A stretch of DNA of 64,000 bases from NCBI RefSeq assembly GCF_001708305.1, contig NZ_CP016953.1:8501-72500 (forward strand). The letters are read 5' to 3'. The stretch comes from Streptococcus himalayensis. GTDB lineage: Bacteria > Bacillota > Bacilli > Lactobacillales > Streptococcaceae. Position 1 is the stretch's first letter. Every line of letters starts with the position of its first letter. The notes below the pieces were generated by a model. It saw nothing but the letters and a program-made list of their open reading frames with translations. It made no database searches and was not told the DNA's origin. The translations under genes were made by a program, and so were the position numbers. Positions 15,101-20,540 of the stretch are shown piece by piece.

Positions 15101-16208
15101 TAAAGGTCACCGTATTTTGACCCGATGTATGTGTTAGGTTCAAAGCACCTTTTGAGTTAGCGGTATTTAGCGCTACATCTTTGAAGGTAATATCCCAAGA
15201 ATCTGAGCCGTTGGGCGTCAAGGTAAAGGAACGCAAATCTAAGGTGTGATTTCCACCATCAATCAACAAACCATGACCTGTTGCATTAAGTGTTAATGTG
15301 CGGTCAACACTGGCAGGTCTATTCCGAATGGAACCAGTATCCACTCCATTAGAATTCCCATTAGTAACATTTGCATCAGCAAGAACTCCTGGGCGAACTC
15401 CTGTAGAAGCGTTATCTGGAGCAACAATATCTCCTGCTAATTTAATCGTTCCTACATTTCCATCTGCAAATGCTTGTAAGAATTCTGCCCAGCTAGAGAC
15501 AGTTGCTTCTGTCTGAGCACGTTCAGCAGCAAAAAAGCGTGCTCCTGAAACCTCTGTATTTCGAGTTGCTAATTTATTTTCTAAGACAGGTGTAGCAGTA
15601 CTAGTTTCATCAAGAGATGATTTTGTCTCCAGATTAAGAGTAGTTGCTGAAGCGTCTATAGTCACACTACGATTAGCTGGTTCAGATTTTTCTTCAACCT
15701 TTTCTTTGGACGTTACTTCAGCTGTCTCTGTTTTTTTCTCAGCTACCGGCTTTTGGTTATTTTCAGCTTTTTCTTTACTAGAAGAGGTTGTTTTTTCTAC
15801 TGATTTACGAACCTCAGCTGTATTTTCTGTTTTTTTCTTTTCATCAACAATAGGCGTTTCAGATTTTTCTTGAACTTTTTCTTCAACCTTTTCTTCAACT
15901 ACCTCCTCTGTTGATAATTCAGGAACCGTTTCTTCAACATCAGCAGATTGCGTCGTTGATTGTACTGTTTCTGTTTTTGAATCTTTTGACACCTCATCCT
16001 CTGTCGTACTCGAAGAGGTTGTCAAAGAAATCTGATCAGATTCTACACTAGTGCTTGAATCTGCAGAAACTGGTGCTTGTGCACCCCAAAAAAGACTGGC
16101 ACCGATAATGGCAGAAGCGACACCTTGATTAAATTTTCGAATTGAAAACGTAAAGCGCTTATCTGCACACTGTTCGTTGCGAACTTTTCGGTTGTTTTTT
16201 CCAACCAT
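1..16208 (-). CDS. Giant mucin-binding-type repeat surface adhesin (5' part; runs out of the window)
   Basis: One frame stays open from ATG 16208 to base 1: 5402 codons with no stop. The start has a strong AGGAGG ribosome site 9-10 nt upstream. Residues 1-50 form a YSIRK-type signal (core FSIRK, then GVASAIIGASLF) with likely cleavage after VSA. Residues about 50-230 are E/K/S/T/V-rich stalk. About 234-700 reads as a pectate-lyase-like adhesive beta-helix (SWAEFLQAF start, many short N/G turns). From about residue 1070 onward come 16 complete pairs plus one partial pair of Mub-type domains: a B1-like module (QKA-T/V-TFID ... GYELVS ... NFEV-L) followed by a B2-like module (TxTIHYK ... W ... 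TTFDAVTSP). Most pairs end in a proline-rich linker of about 80 residues. Such proteins bind mucin or glycans. The C-terminus and a sortase LPXTG signal are expected beyond the left edge but are not seen. Adhesin role is inferred from domains. Confidence 0.93.
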   Translation of the reverse strand, partial: MVGKNNRKVRNEQCADKRFTFSIRKFNQGVASAIIGASLFWGAQAPVSADSSTSVESDQISLTTSSSTTEDEVSKDSKTETVQSTTQSADVEETVPELSTEEVVEEKVEEKVQEKSETPIVDEKKKTENTAEVRKSVEKTTSSSKEKAENNQKPVAEKKTETAEVTSKEKVEEKSEPANRSVTIDASATTLNLETKSSLDETSTATPVLENKLATRNTEVSGARFFAAERAQTEATVSSWAEFLQAFADGNVGTIKLAGDIVAPDNASTGVRPGVLADANVTNGNSNGVDTGSIRNRPASVDRTLTLNATGHGLLIDGGNHTLDLRSFTLTPNGSDSWDITFKDVALNTANSKGALNLTHTSGQNTVTFNNVTANGSSLYGGGGDTAVVIKGNTTSTVSESYTTKTGQVQYVQKNVGTATTAAAETVHNRERREANIHDASSVTVSEGASLTISRSPSGDGINLPNGSKVEVKDAASLTINMNTTGAKDPIRYHNAGIFMPTDGQVITGKNSTLNLNTSIGQGISIGVKRPDDAITPADRFGGYGARGISKVKDSSAIISIGEGATFNFTGRDGIITGHNARFTSGEKSKVRFENQGRGVALELGDDSHIFFGKNSVNTFHSDGKGKSREFPGPSGAFDGYNYIGVDEDGTLTVDAFATFRVQMDNRGDNDWDDVISLDSRKVERKPVPLFKANEGSIVDIRDDNTNYYAELISVPLGGSKDVTFQFNNPAYVSLLRYTKSSGISAGAIEGHLPPEIPQGNNPEKIPHGNILYVSAKTKADGAKIEFNGPEGVTNGTYTVYSLNLDNKDQKTKVSSVWTNIQSGALPVAGFLPGARPEIQPSNALSDPTLSSAGSVLVNDPDYGIDPVNSNRQNIWISNGTVIAPVAQHTNTIRYVYEDGTPVLGEDGKPLVVVQKSDWTRKIEAGIDLARFLNTLEGSIVDNGDDFLAAYKKARYIVKDVNGDGIADTGWLVTGTDNTTNTYDSVASPKSAFDKDHKVKDLKGYSPSILTSNVPNIKTGADAETVTAVLTNAVITDTVTTQDENGNTIISDSYFNNYSNTGFTNNYETVVVYKKEQKARITYINVGEDGQGTTPLKTDEVKGKSGDPIKYTTTDEISNYESQGYELVSDGFPKGITYYDSINDDTTISQDYVVKLRQKVVTVPPSETPEWPEGVKEADKQQLVKDINRVVHYKFKADNRQASPDRSDKVTFERSAKVNLVTKKITYTDWTAKDGDTTFDAITSPKLAGYLADKGEVPEKTNLTENSQDIEETVYYTKLGSWVPKVPAGKEPKDPIQYPNHPTDPTKPGTPEEGIIPNIPGYTPQGPGGALTPKVPGDPTQGFNPPAIPNDPSQDTPITYEANNQKATVTFIDDTAKKNIEVKNVPGKTDQTSDYRTKPTIDKLTAQGYVLVSDNYPATGVVFDAVDDEKGASQTFEVHLKHGTQVVPPSDNPEWPNGVTDKKELVKTVTRTIHYKYADGREAAKDVTETLTFKRNATVDLVDKTVTYGDWVADNEDTTFDAVTSPTIAGYTPDKAVVAAEENITADAKNREVTVTYNAGDQKAKVTFIDTGLDGNGNTELSHEDLAGKTGAKSPYSPQATIEDYKKKGYELVSNDFPADGLTFDTVDDGTTVSQNFEVRLKPGKVTVPPTDPKDPTKPINPDYPEGPKWPAETGQDGLNKVITQTIHYKEKDSGDTLAKDATDSVTFTRSVTVNKVTGEVIESTPWTAKDNDTTFDAVTSPVVSGHYLVKADDAEIEAVTGLTETSSNIEHTVYYGKLASWVPNKPGEEKPTPLPYPDPTPEKPTVPGEPTVTIPYVPGYTPQDPDGQPLTPADPKNPEAGYTPPTPKDPGKDTPITYEANDQKAKVTFIDTGLDGKGNTELSHEDLTGKTDQTSDYRTKPTIDKLTAQGYVLVSDNYPATGVVFDAVDDEKGASQTFEVHLKHGTQVVPPSDNPEWPNGVTDKKELVKTVTRTIHYKYADGREAAKDVTETLTFKRNATVDLVDKTVTYGDWVADNEDTTFDAVTSPTIAGYTPDKAVVAAEENITADAKNREVTVTYNAGDQKAKVTFIDTGLDGNGNTELSHEDLAGKTGAKSPYSPQATIEDYKKKGYELVSNDFPADGLTFDTVDDGTTVSQNFEVRLKPGKVTVPPTDPKDPTKPINPDYPEGPKWPAETGQDGLNKVITQTIHYKEKDSGDTLAKDATDSVTFTRSVTVNKVTGEVIESTPWTAKDNDTTFDAVTSPVVSGHYLVKADDAEIEAVTGLTETSSNIEHTVYYGKLASWVPNKPGEEKPTPLPYPDPTPEKPTVPGEPTVTIPYVPGYTPQDPDGQPLTPADPKNPEAGYTPPTPKDPGKDTPITYEANDQKAKVTFIDTGLDGKGNTELSHEDLTGKTDQTSDYRTKPTIDKLTAQGYVLVSDNYPATGVVFDAVDDEKGASQTFEVHLKHGTQVVPPSDNPEWPNGVTDKKELVKTVTRTIHYKYADGREAAKDVTETLTFKRNATVDLVDKTVTYGDWVADNEDTTFDAVTSPTIAGYTPDKAVVAAEENITADAKNREVTVTYNAGDQKAKVTFIDTGLDGNGNTELSHEDLAGKTGAKSPYSPQATIEDYKKKGYELVSNDFPADGLTFDTVDDGTTVSQNFEVRLKPGKVTVPPTDPKDPTKPINPDYPEGPKWPAETGQDGLNKVITQTIHYKEKDSGDTLAKDATDSVTFTRSVTVNKVTGEVIESTPWTAKDNDTTFDAVTSPVVSGHYLVKADDAEIEAVTGLTETSSNIEHTVYYGKLASWVPNKPGEEKPTPLPYPDPTPEKPTVPGEPTVTIPYVPGYTPQDPDGQPLTPADPKNPEAGYTPPTPKDPGENTVITYVADDQKATITYVDQTTGKNLAVESKSGKSGDPIPYTTADKIKEYTDKGYVLVSNTFTDGKEKFDNDSAADQNFVVTLKQGTEEVPPTAPKTPGEPINPGFPEGPKWPAETGQDGLNKVITQTIHYKEKDSGDTLAKDATDSVTFTRSVTVNKVTGEVIESTPWTAKDNDTTFDAVTSPVVSGHYLVKADDAVIEEVTGLTETSSNIEHTVYYGKLASWVPNKPGEEKPTPLPYPDPTPEKPTVPGEPTVTIPYVPGYTPQDPDGQPLTPADPKNPAGGYTPPTPKDPGENTVITYVADDQKATITYVDQTTGKNLAVESKSGKSGDLIPYTTADKIKEYTDKGYVLVSNTFTDGKEKFDNDSAVDQNFVVTLKQGTEEVPPTAPKTPGEPINPGFPEGPKWPAETGQDGLNKVITQTIHYKEKDSGDTLAKDATDSVTFTRSVTVNKVTGEVIESTPWTAKDNDTTFDAVTSPVVSGHYLVKADDAVIEEVTGLTETSSNIEHTVYYGKLASWVPNKPGEEKPTPLPYPDPTPEKPTVPGEPTVTIPYVPGYTPQDPDGQPLTPADPKNPEAGYTPPTPKDPGKDTPITYEANDQKAKVTFIDTGLDGKGNTELSHEDLTGKTDQTSDYRTKPTIDKLTAQGYVLVSDNYPATGVVFDAVDDEKGASQTFEVHLKHGTQVVPPSDNPEWPNGVTDKKELVKTVTRTIHYKYADGREAAKDVTETLTFKRNATVDLVDKTVTYGDWVADNEDTTFDAVTSPTIAGYTPDKAVVAAEENITADAKNREVTVTYNAGDQKAKVTFIDTGLDGNGNTELSHEDLAGKTGAKSPYSPQATIEDYKKKGYELVSNDFPADGLTFDTVDDGTTVSQNFEVRLKPGKVTVPPTDPKDPTKPINPDYPEGPKWPAETGQDGLNKVITQTIHYKEKDSGDTLAKDATDSVTFTRSVTVNKVTGEVIESTPWTAKDNDTTFDAVTSPVVSGHYLVKADDAEIEAVTGLTETSSNIEHTVYYGKLASWVPNKPGEEKPTPLPYPDPTPEKPTVPGEPTVTIPYVPGYTPQDPDGQPLTPADPKNPEAGYTPPTPKDPGKDTPITYEANDQKAKVTFIDTGLDGKGNTELSHEDLTGKTDQTSDYRTKPTIDKLTAQGYVLVSDNYPATGVVFDAVDDEKGASQTFEVHLKHGTQVVPPSDNPEWPNGVTDKKELVKTVTRTIHYKYADGREAAKDVTETLTFKRNATVDLVDKTVTYGDWVADNEDTTFDAVTSPTIAGYTPDKAVVAAEENITADAKNREVTVTYNAGDQKAKVTFIDTGLDGNGNTELSHEDLAGKTGAKSPYSPQATIEDYKKKGYELVSNDFPADGLTFDTVDDGTTVSQNFEVRLKPGKVTVPPTDPKDPTKPINPDYPEGPKWPAETGQDGLNKVITQTIHYKEKDSGDTLAKDATDSVTFTRSVTVNKVTGEVIESTPWTAKDNDTTFDAVTSPVVSGHYLVKADDAEIEAVTGLTETSSNIEHTVYYGKLASWVPNKPGEEKPTPLPYPDPTPEKPTVPGEPTVTIPYVPGYTPQDPDGQPLTPADPKNPEAGYTPPTPKDPGENTVITYVADDQKATITYVDQTTGKNLAVESKSGKSGDPIPYTTADKIKEYTDKGYVLVSNTFTDGKEKFDNDSAADQNFVVTLKQGTEEVPPTAPKTPGEPINPGFPEGPKWPAETGQDGLNKVITQTIHYKEKDSGDTLAKDATDSVTFTRSVTVNKVTGEVIESTPWTAKDNDTTFDAVTSPVVSGHYLVKADDAEIEAVTGLTETSSNIEHTVYYGKLASWVPNKPGEEKPTPLPYPDPTPENPTVPGEPTVTIPYVPGYTPQDPDGQPLTPADPKNPEAGYTPPTPKDPGENTVITYVADDQKATITYVDQTTGKNLAVESKSGKSGDPIPYTTADKIKEYTDKGYVLVSNTFTDGKEKFDNDSAADQNFVVTLKQGTEEVPPTAPKTPGEPINPGFPEGPKWPAETGQDGLNKVITQTIHYKEKDSGDTLAKDATDSVTFTRSVTVNKVTGEVIESTPWTAKDNDTTFDAVTSPVVSGHYLVKADDAVIEEVTGLTETSSNIEHTVYYGKLASWVPNKPGEEKPTPLPYPDPTPEKPTVPGEPTVTIPYVPGYTPQDPDGQPLTPADPKNPAGGYTPPTPKDPGENTVITYVADDQKATITYVDQTTGKNLAVESKSGKSGDLIPYTTADKIKEYTDKGYVLVSNTFTDGKEKFDNDSAVDQNFVVTLKQGTEEVPPTAPKTPGEPINPGFPEGPKWPAETGQDGLNKVITQTIHYKEKDSGDTLAKDATDSVTFTRSVTVNKVTGEVIESTPWTAKDNDTTFDAVTSPVVSGHYLVKADDAVIEEVTGLTETSSNIEHTVYYGKLASWVPNKPGEEKPTPLPYPDPTPEKPTVPGEPTVTIPYVPGYTPQDPDGQPLTPADPKNPAGGYTPPTPKDPGENTVITYVADDQKATITYVDQTTGKNLAVESKSGKSGDLIPYTTADKIKEYTDKGYVLVSNTF

Positions 16209-16243
16209 AAATATATTTCCTCCTAGGCTTGCGCCGTCATATA

Positions 16244-16269
16244 CATTAGCAACAAAAGCATTGCTAATG
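16244..16269 (-). promoter_or_regulatory. Hairpin in the adhesin 5' leader
   Basis: A perfect 9-bp inverted repeat (CATTAGCAA / TTGCTAATG) with an 8-nt loop lies about 36-61 nt upstream of the adhesin ATG, inside the predicted 156-nt untranslated leader. No T-run follows, so it is not a terminator. A role in mRNA stability or translation is possible but not shown. Confidence 0.5.
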
Positions 16270-16370
16270 CACTATCTTCTATTTTTTCCAGTGTCCATTC
16301 CTCTGATATTGAACAGAGTATGAAAAGACATGGAAATATTTTCTGGGTATTATGAAAACACCCATTCTAT

Positions 16371-16398
16371 ATGATACCCCCCCCCTCGGTTTTGTCAA
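16371..16398 (-). promoter_or_regulatory. Adhesin promoter with G9 homopolymer in the spacer
   Basis: On the minus strand a perfect -35 box TTGACA (16398-16393) is followed by a 16-nt spacer consisting of AAACCGA plus nine G (16385-16377), then a -10 box TATCAT (16376-16371, 5/6 match). The predicted start of transcription is near 16364. A spacer of 16 is one short of the optimum, so one added G gives 17. This is the geometry of phase-variable promoters controlled by slipped-strand mispairing. Confidence 0.8.
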
Positions 16399-16436
16399 GT
16401 ACTTTTAATATATTATTTTTATTTTTTTAGTTTAAA

Positions 16437-16465
16437 TTTAGACAAAGTTTAATTTATTGTCTAAA
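16437..16465. promoter_or_regulatory. Inverted repeat upstream of the adhesin promoter
   Basis: TTTAGACAA (16437-16445) and TTGTCTAAA (16457-16465) form a perfect 9-bp inverted repeat with an 11-nt centre, 39-67 bp upstream of the adhesin -35 box. It lies in AT-rich DNA with no gene. The position suits an activator or repressor site, but no regulator is identified. Confidence 0.45.
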
Positions 16466-16983
16466 AAATGAGGTTTTAGCTATTTCAATATAGCATAATG
16501 TGCTCCTGCAAAGAATCTACTCTTTATCCATGCTTACCCGTGCTCATACAAATAAGCAACAAAATCACTTGAATTCTAAATAATGGCTTGAAAATATAGA
16601 GATACACCGCATGTTTGTTACCAGTAAGCTTTGACCTATGCTCTCTACCAGTACTCTATAAAGCTCAAAATTCGACTAGGTAACACCTCCTGATAGAACT
16701 GGAGTTCAACAAGATGAGTTAACGATGTCAGATTTTGATTTTGGTTGACTATAATACTCCTGTAATTTCAAAAATATAAATTTTATATATGCATGTTTAT
16801 GTTGTCACAAAGTGAAATAAACCAAGTATGTCAAACAGGATGCTTTTTTAGCAGATGAAAAGTACAGTCATAAAAAATAAGTAGTTTACGTCCGAACCAT
16901 CTAAGAAAGTCGCACAAATGCTAACTTTGATTTCAGATGAGTCTAAGGTGAATAGCTCGCCCTCTATCTATGTTTTTTGACAA
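16466..16983. other. Intergenic region between the adhesin promoter and murJ; degraded dispersed repeat
   Basis: I see no credible gene here. Bases 16713-16759 carry a partial, diverged copy, in the opposite orientation, of the dispersed repeat found at 20327 and 34476 (shared core GAGTTAACGATGTCAGAT). The rest is AT-rich with no other recognisable element. Confidence 0.5.
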
Positions 16984-17030
16984 ACAAAAAAACTGAAACA
17001 GACAAGGCTAATAGCTGTCTGTCTCAATCT
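16984..17030 (-). terminator. Terminator of murJ
   Basis: A hairpin with arms around 16993-17004 (CTGAAACAGACA) and 17016-17026 (TGTCTGTCTCA), with T-rich tails on both sides, directly follows the murJ stop on the minus strand. Confidence 0.8.
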
Positions 17031-17033
17031 TTT

Positions 17034-18662
17034 TTATGGAATATGCAATTTTTGGCGGAGACTTTCTGCTCTAGCACCTAAAAATTTATCAAGCAAGCGT
17101 GTCAAAAGTCCCAGGTAAAAATAGGTTACAACTCCAATTCCACCAACCAGAGTAAGATAAATCAAATTAAGCAAGCGTCCTTGCGAATGAAAGACAAATC
17201 CTAATAGGAATTGGGCTAGATAAACAGCCACTGCCATCATTCCAGTCAACATCAAAGCTAACAAACTTCGTCTCAAGATAATGTTTGAGCGCAATTTGGT
17301 CACGCGCTGAATATGTCGATACATCAATACAATCGGAACGAGCAAGCCTACAGTCGTTGAAAGCAGAGGCCCATACGCTTGAAACAGAAAAATCATCGGA
17401 GCTTGCAAGGCCACCTTTAGCAAGAATCCATAGACAAAATAGAGCACGGCTTTCCGATTTTGAAACAAGGATTGAATCATCGGCGAAAGCACCATATACC
17501 CTCCCAATAGAAGGGTCTGGGAAACAGCAAAGATAAATAAACCTAAAGCCAAGGAATCAGCTTCTCCATAAAAAACTGTGTATAGTGGTTTTGCCAAGAG
17601 AATCGATCCGACCGTAGCTGGAATTAAAAAGGCCATGAGCATACTCAAATTATCTTGTATCAATTTGACGACAGCTGGTCGATCTCCTTTAATATAGTTG
17701 GCTGTTAGAAGGGGGATTCCCACCCCTCCAATAGAAGTTGCCACAGCAATCAAAATCATCGTAATTTTATTAGGGTTGGCTGAAAAATAACTAAACATAA
17801 TCACTAATTCTGATTTACTATAATCGGTCAAATCCTGCATAAATTTAATAAAAGTCATTTGATCAATGATTTGGAATAACTGAATAGCTGAGCCTGTGAT
17901 AATAAAAGGAATGGCTTCCCGAAGGGTATCCCATAACAAGGCTTTACTATCAATCTTTTCTTTCTTACTTGACTTTTTCAAAATAGCAGCCAACATATCC
18001 GCTTGCCATAAAAAGTAAAGCAAGACAAGCATACTCGCAATCATTCCGATAAAAGCTGCAAAGGTCGATTGGGTCACAGCTTCCACATAATTTTTCGAAC
18101 CCAAATTCATGATGAGATAAGCTGTTACCAACATCCAAATCACTCGCACCACTTGTTCGGCAATCTGGCTGACCGCAAAGGGTTTTAAATCATTGAAACC
18201 TTGAAAAAATCCACGGATAACACTCATCACAGGAAATACAAGAACTGCCCAAGATAAGCTCCTCATGACAGGAATGAGATCTTTTCCAACACCAGACATT
18301 TCTGCAAATAAGGGAGAACCGAGATACATCCCTATCGCAAAAACAAGGCCTAAGATGAGCATCAAGTTGATAAATTCTCTCACTAGGATAAAACTATGCT
18401 CTCGCTCTTCTTTGGCATTGTATTTTGCCACTTGCTTTGCAATAGCAACTGGAATCCCTGCTGTGGAAACCAGAAGAAACCAAGCATAGATGTTATATCC
18501 CATCGTAAACAAGCCGTTTGCCTCAGCAGCATGAGGCTGCATCCAGATATACCAAGGGATAATATAAATCGCTCCCAGTAAACGACTGATAAAATTACTA
18601 ATTGTTAACCAAGCCGTTCCACGGAGCATCTGCTCCTGCTGACTTGTTTCTTTTTCTTTCAT
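17034..18662 (-). CDS. murJ: Polysaccharide biosynthesis/lipid II flippase, YtgP-MurJ type (MATE/MOP superfamily)
   Basis: This is a 542-residue multi-span membrane protein with about 14 predicted helices, starting MKEKETSQQEQMLRGTAW. The first helix follows immediately (TISNFISRLLGAIYIIPW), as in YtgP proteins of the oligosaccharidyl-lipid exporter superfamily. The Streptococcus pyogenes YtgP protein complements loss of MurJ in E. coli, so the likely role is flipping lipid II across the membrane for peptidoglycan synthesis. An AGAGG ribosome site precedes the ATG. It lies back to back with murE, another peptidoglycan gene, with about 85 bp between them. Length is normal and I see no damage. 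Assignment to MurJ activity rests on family knowledge. A generic polysaccharide transporter is the alternative. Confidence 0.88.
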   Translation of the reverse strand: MKEKETSQQEQMLRGTAWLTISNFISRLLGAIYIIPWYIWMQPHAAEANGLFTMGYNIYAWFLLVSTAGIPVAIAKQVAKYNAKEEREHSFILVREFINLMLILGLVFAIGMYLGSPLFAEMSGVGKDLIPVMRSLSWAVLVFPVMSVIRGFFQGFNDLKPFAVSQIAEQVVRVIWMLVTAYLIMNLGSKNYVEAVTQSTFAAFIGMIASMLVLLYFLWQADMLAAILKKSSKKEKIDSKALLWDTLREAIPFIITGSAIQLFQIIDQMTFIKFMQDLTDYSKSELVIMFSYFSANPNKITMILIAVATSIGGVGIPLLTANYIKGDRPAVVKLIQDNLSMLMAFLIPATVGSILLAKPLYTVFYGEADSLALGLFIFAVSQTLLLGGYMVLSPMIQSLFQNRKAVLYFVYGFLLKVALQAPMIFLFQAYGPLLSTTVGLLVPIVLMYRHIQRVTKLRSNIILRRSLLALMLTGMMAVAVYLAQFLLGFVFHSQGRLLNLIYLTLVGGIGVVTYFYLGLLTRLLDKFLGARAESLRQKLHIP

Positions 18663-18712
18663 ATATTACCTCTGACATTCTTCTCATCTTATTATAAACT
18701 TTTCCTTTCCGC

Positions 18713-18747
18713 TTGTAAAACATGACCCTTAGGTTTATAATGGAAAC
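18713..18747 (+). promoter_or_regulatory. murE promoter placing transcription start at the ATG
   Basis: TTGTAA (18713-18718), a 17-nt spacer and a perfect TATAAT (18736-18741) are followed by only six bases (GGAAAC) before the ATG at 18748. Transcription would begin at or within a base or two of the start codon. No Shine-Dalgarno sequence is present between the -10 box and the ATG. Confidence 0.75.
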
Positions 18748-20199
18748 ATGATTAAAATTGAAACTGTACTTACTATTTTAAAAAACGATGCGAATTTTCG
18801 TGAGATTATTTCAAACGGTCATTATCACTATAGCGCTCAATCTGTCGTATTTGATAAGATTAGCTACGATAGTCGTGCTGTCGATTCATCTACCCTCTTT
18901 TTTGTCAAAGGAGAAAACTTCAAACCAGCTTTTCTGGAGCAAGCCATTGAGGCTGGTCTGACTTACTATGTTAGTGAAGTAGATTTTGAGGTCTCCATTC
19001 CAGTCATTATCGTCAATGACATCAAGCAGGCTATGAGCTTGATTGCAATGGAATTTTACGACCATCCTCAAAAAAATCTCAAACTGATGGCTTTTACGGG
19101 AACCAAGGGAAAGACAACAGCTGCTTATTTTGCCTATCACATCCTCAGTCAAAACCATAAGCCTGCCCTACTCTCCACCATGAATACAACACTGGACGGC
19201 AAGACCTTTTTCAAGTCCACTCTCACCACTCCAGAAAGTCTAGATCTATTTGCGATGATGGCAGAAGCTGTCAGCAATGGTCGAACCCACCTTATCATGG
19301 AGGTCTCCAGTCAGGCCTATCTTAAAAAGCGCGTGTATGGCTTAACCTTTGATGTTGGAATTTTCCTCAATATCAGCCCTGACCATATTGGACCTATTGA
19401 ACACCCTAGCTTTGAAGATTATTTCTATCACAAGCGTCTTCTGATGGAAAATAGCAGAGCAGTCGTCGTCAATAGCGGGATGGATTATTTCGAGGTGATG
19501 AAAGAGCAAGTTTCAGATCAAGAGCATGATTTTTACGGCCCTCATTCAACCAATCAAATCACCCATTCTCAAGCCTTTTCTTTTAAAGCAAGCGGAGCAC
19601 TAGAAGGAGCCTTTGACATCCAGCTCATCGGTGGTTTTAATCAAGAAAATGCCCTTGCAGCTGGCCTTGCAGCTCTTCGTCTAGGCATCTCCAAAGAAGA
19701 CATAAAGGCTGGAATTGCTGAAACCTGTGTCCCTGGACGCATGGAAGTCCTAACCCAACAAAATGGTGCTAAAGTCTTTGTCGATTATGCTCATAACGGA
19801 GATAGTCTTGCAAAACTCCTTTCAGTCGTCAAAGACTATCAAACAGGGAAGTTGATTCTCATTCTTGGAGCAACGGGAAATAAGGGAGAGAGCCGTCGCA
19901 AAGACTTTGGTCTCCTCCTCAACCAATACCCTGAAATTGAAGTCATTCTGACTGCTGACGATCCTAACTATGAGGATCCTGTTCAGATTGCCCAAGAAAT
20001 TGCTAGTTTTATAGCACATGAGGTAGCCATTATCCCAGACCGTGAAACAGCCATTATCGAAGGCTTAAAACGCACCTCTGGCGAGCATGATGCCCTTATT
20101 ATCGCTGGAAAAGGGGCGGATGCCTATCAAATTGTAAATGGTGAAAAAATTCCTTATGCAGGGGATTATACCATTGCAGAGACATGCATAAAAGGCTAG
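18748..20199 (+). CDS. murE: UDP-N-acetylmuramoyl-tripeptide synthetase, L-lysine-adding MurE
   Basis: The 483-residue protein adds L-lysine to UDP-MurNAc-L-Ala-D-Glu in the cytoplasm, an ATP-dependent step of peptidoglycan synthesis. The Mur-ligase ATP loop GTKGKTT is at residues 118-124. The central domain has TTPES and the conserved MEVSSQAY stretch. Near residue 407 the motif DDPN replaces the DNPR typical of diaminopimelate-adding enzymes, which fits lysine specificity in streptococci. The N-terminus MIKIETVL matches other streptococcal MurE proteins, supporting the chosen start. That start lacks a ribosome site and sits six bases after a -10 box, suggesting a leaderless message. It is divergent from murJ. 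Confidence 0.95.
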   Translation: MIKIETVLTILKNDANFREIISNGHYHYSAQSVVFDKISYDSRAVDSSTLFFVKGENFKPAFLEQAIEAGLTYYVSEVDFEVSIPVIIVNDIKQAMSLIAMEFYDHPQKNLKLMAFTGTKGKTTAAYFAYHILSQNHKPALLSTMNTTLDGKTFFKSTLTTPESLDLFAMMAEAVSNGRTHLIMEVSSQAYLKKRVYGLTFDVGIFLNISPDHIGPIEHPSFEDYFYHKRLLMENSRAVVVNSGMDYFEVMKEQVSDQEHDFYGPHSTNQITHSQAFSFKASGALEGAFDIQLIGGFNQENALAAGLAALRLGISKEDIKAGIAETCVPGRMEVLTQQNGAKVFVDYAHNGDSLAKLLSVVKDYQTGKLILILGATGNKGESRRKDFGLLLNQYPEIEVILTADDPNYEDPVQIAQEIASFIAHEVAIIPDRETAIIEGLKRTSGEHDALIIAGKGADAYQIVNGEKIPYAGDYTIAETCIKG

Positions 20200-20220
20200 G
20201 ATTTCCCTGCCTTTTTTCTT
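20192..20220 (+). terminator. Terminator overlapping the murE stop codon
   Basis: The stem AAGGC-AGG / CCT-GCCTT has one bulged base and a 5-nt loop. It includes the last murE codons and is followed by a T-rich run. Confidence 0.65.
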
Positions 20221-20326
20221 TCTATCTCGTACTCTACCGTCATAGACCGATAAAATTGACCTTGTTCCTAGCAATTGCCATAGCTGTCCATCGAGCTTCG
20301 TCTTGAAATAGGTCAGCTTCATGTGT

Positions 20327-20540
20327 CATACTCGTCAACAATCAACATCTGCGATGCTAACTTACCTTGCTTCAACAGTCCAACGGACTATTGAAGGTTG
20401 GAAATAAGGAAGTGAGACAGAGCTGCTAACCTCCCGTTCCCCCTGCGGTTTTTAGGACACCAGCTAGGCTAGTTTTAGCTATCACCTTCTACAATTCTCA
20501 ATTGTGGAATCTAGTCAGATTTTGATGTTTATAGAGTATA
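20327..20540. repeat. Dispersed intergenic repeat, copy 1
   Basis: About 210 bp similar along its length to 34476-34692. Shared blocks include ATACTCGTCAACA at one end, TTGAAGGTTGGAAAT, CTGCGGTTTTTAGGACAC, and CTCAATTGTG near the other end, with a terminal AGTAT. It contains no ORF. Its right end overlaps the last codons and stop of the DUF1803 gene. It fills most of the murE-DUF1803 gap. Confidence 0.75.

Noticed and set aside
16377..16385. The nine-C run (plus strand) as a sequencing error
   Set aside because: Its exact length may be uncertain, but the run itself lies between good -35 and -10 boxes and any length near nine keeps the promoter interpretation.
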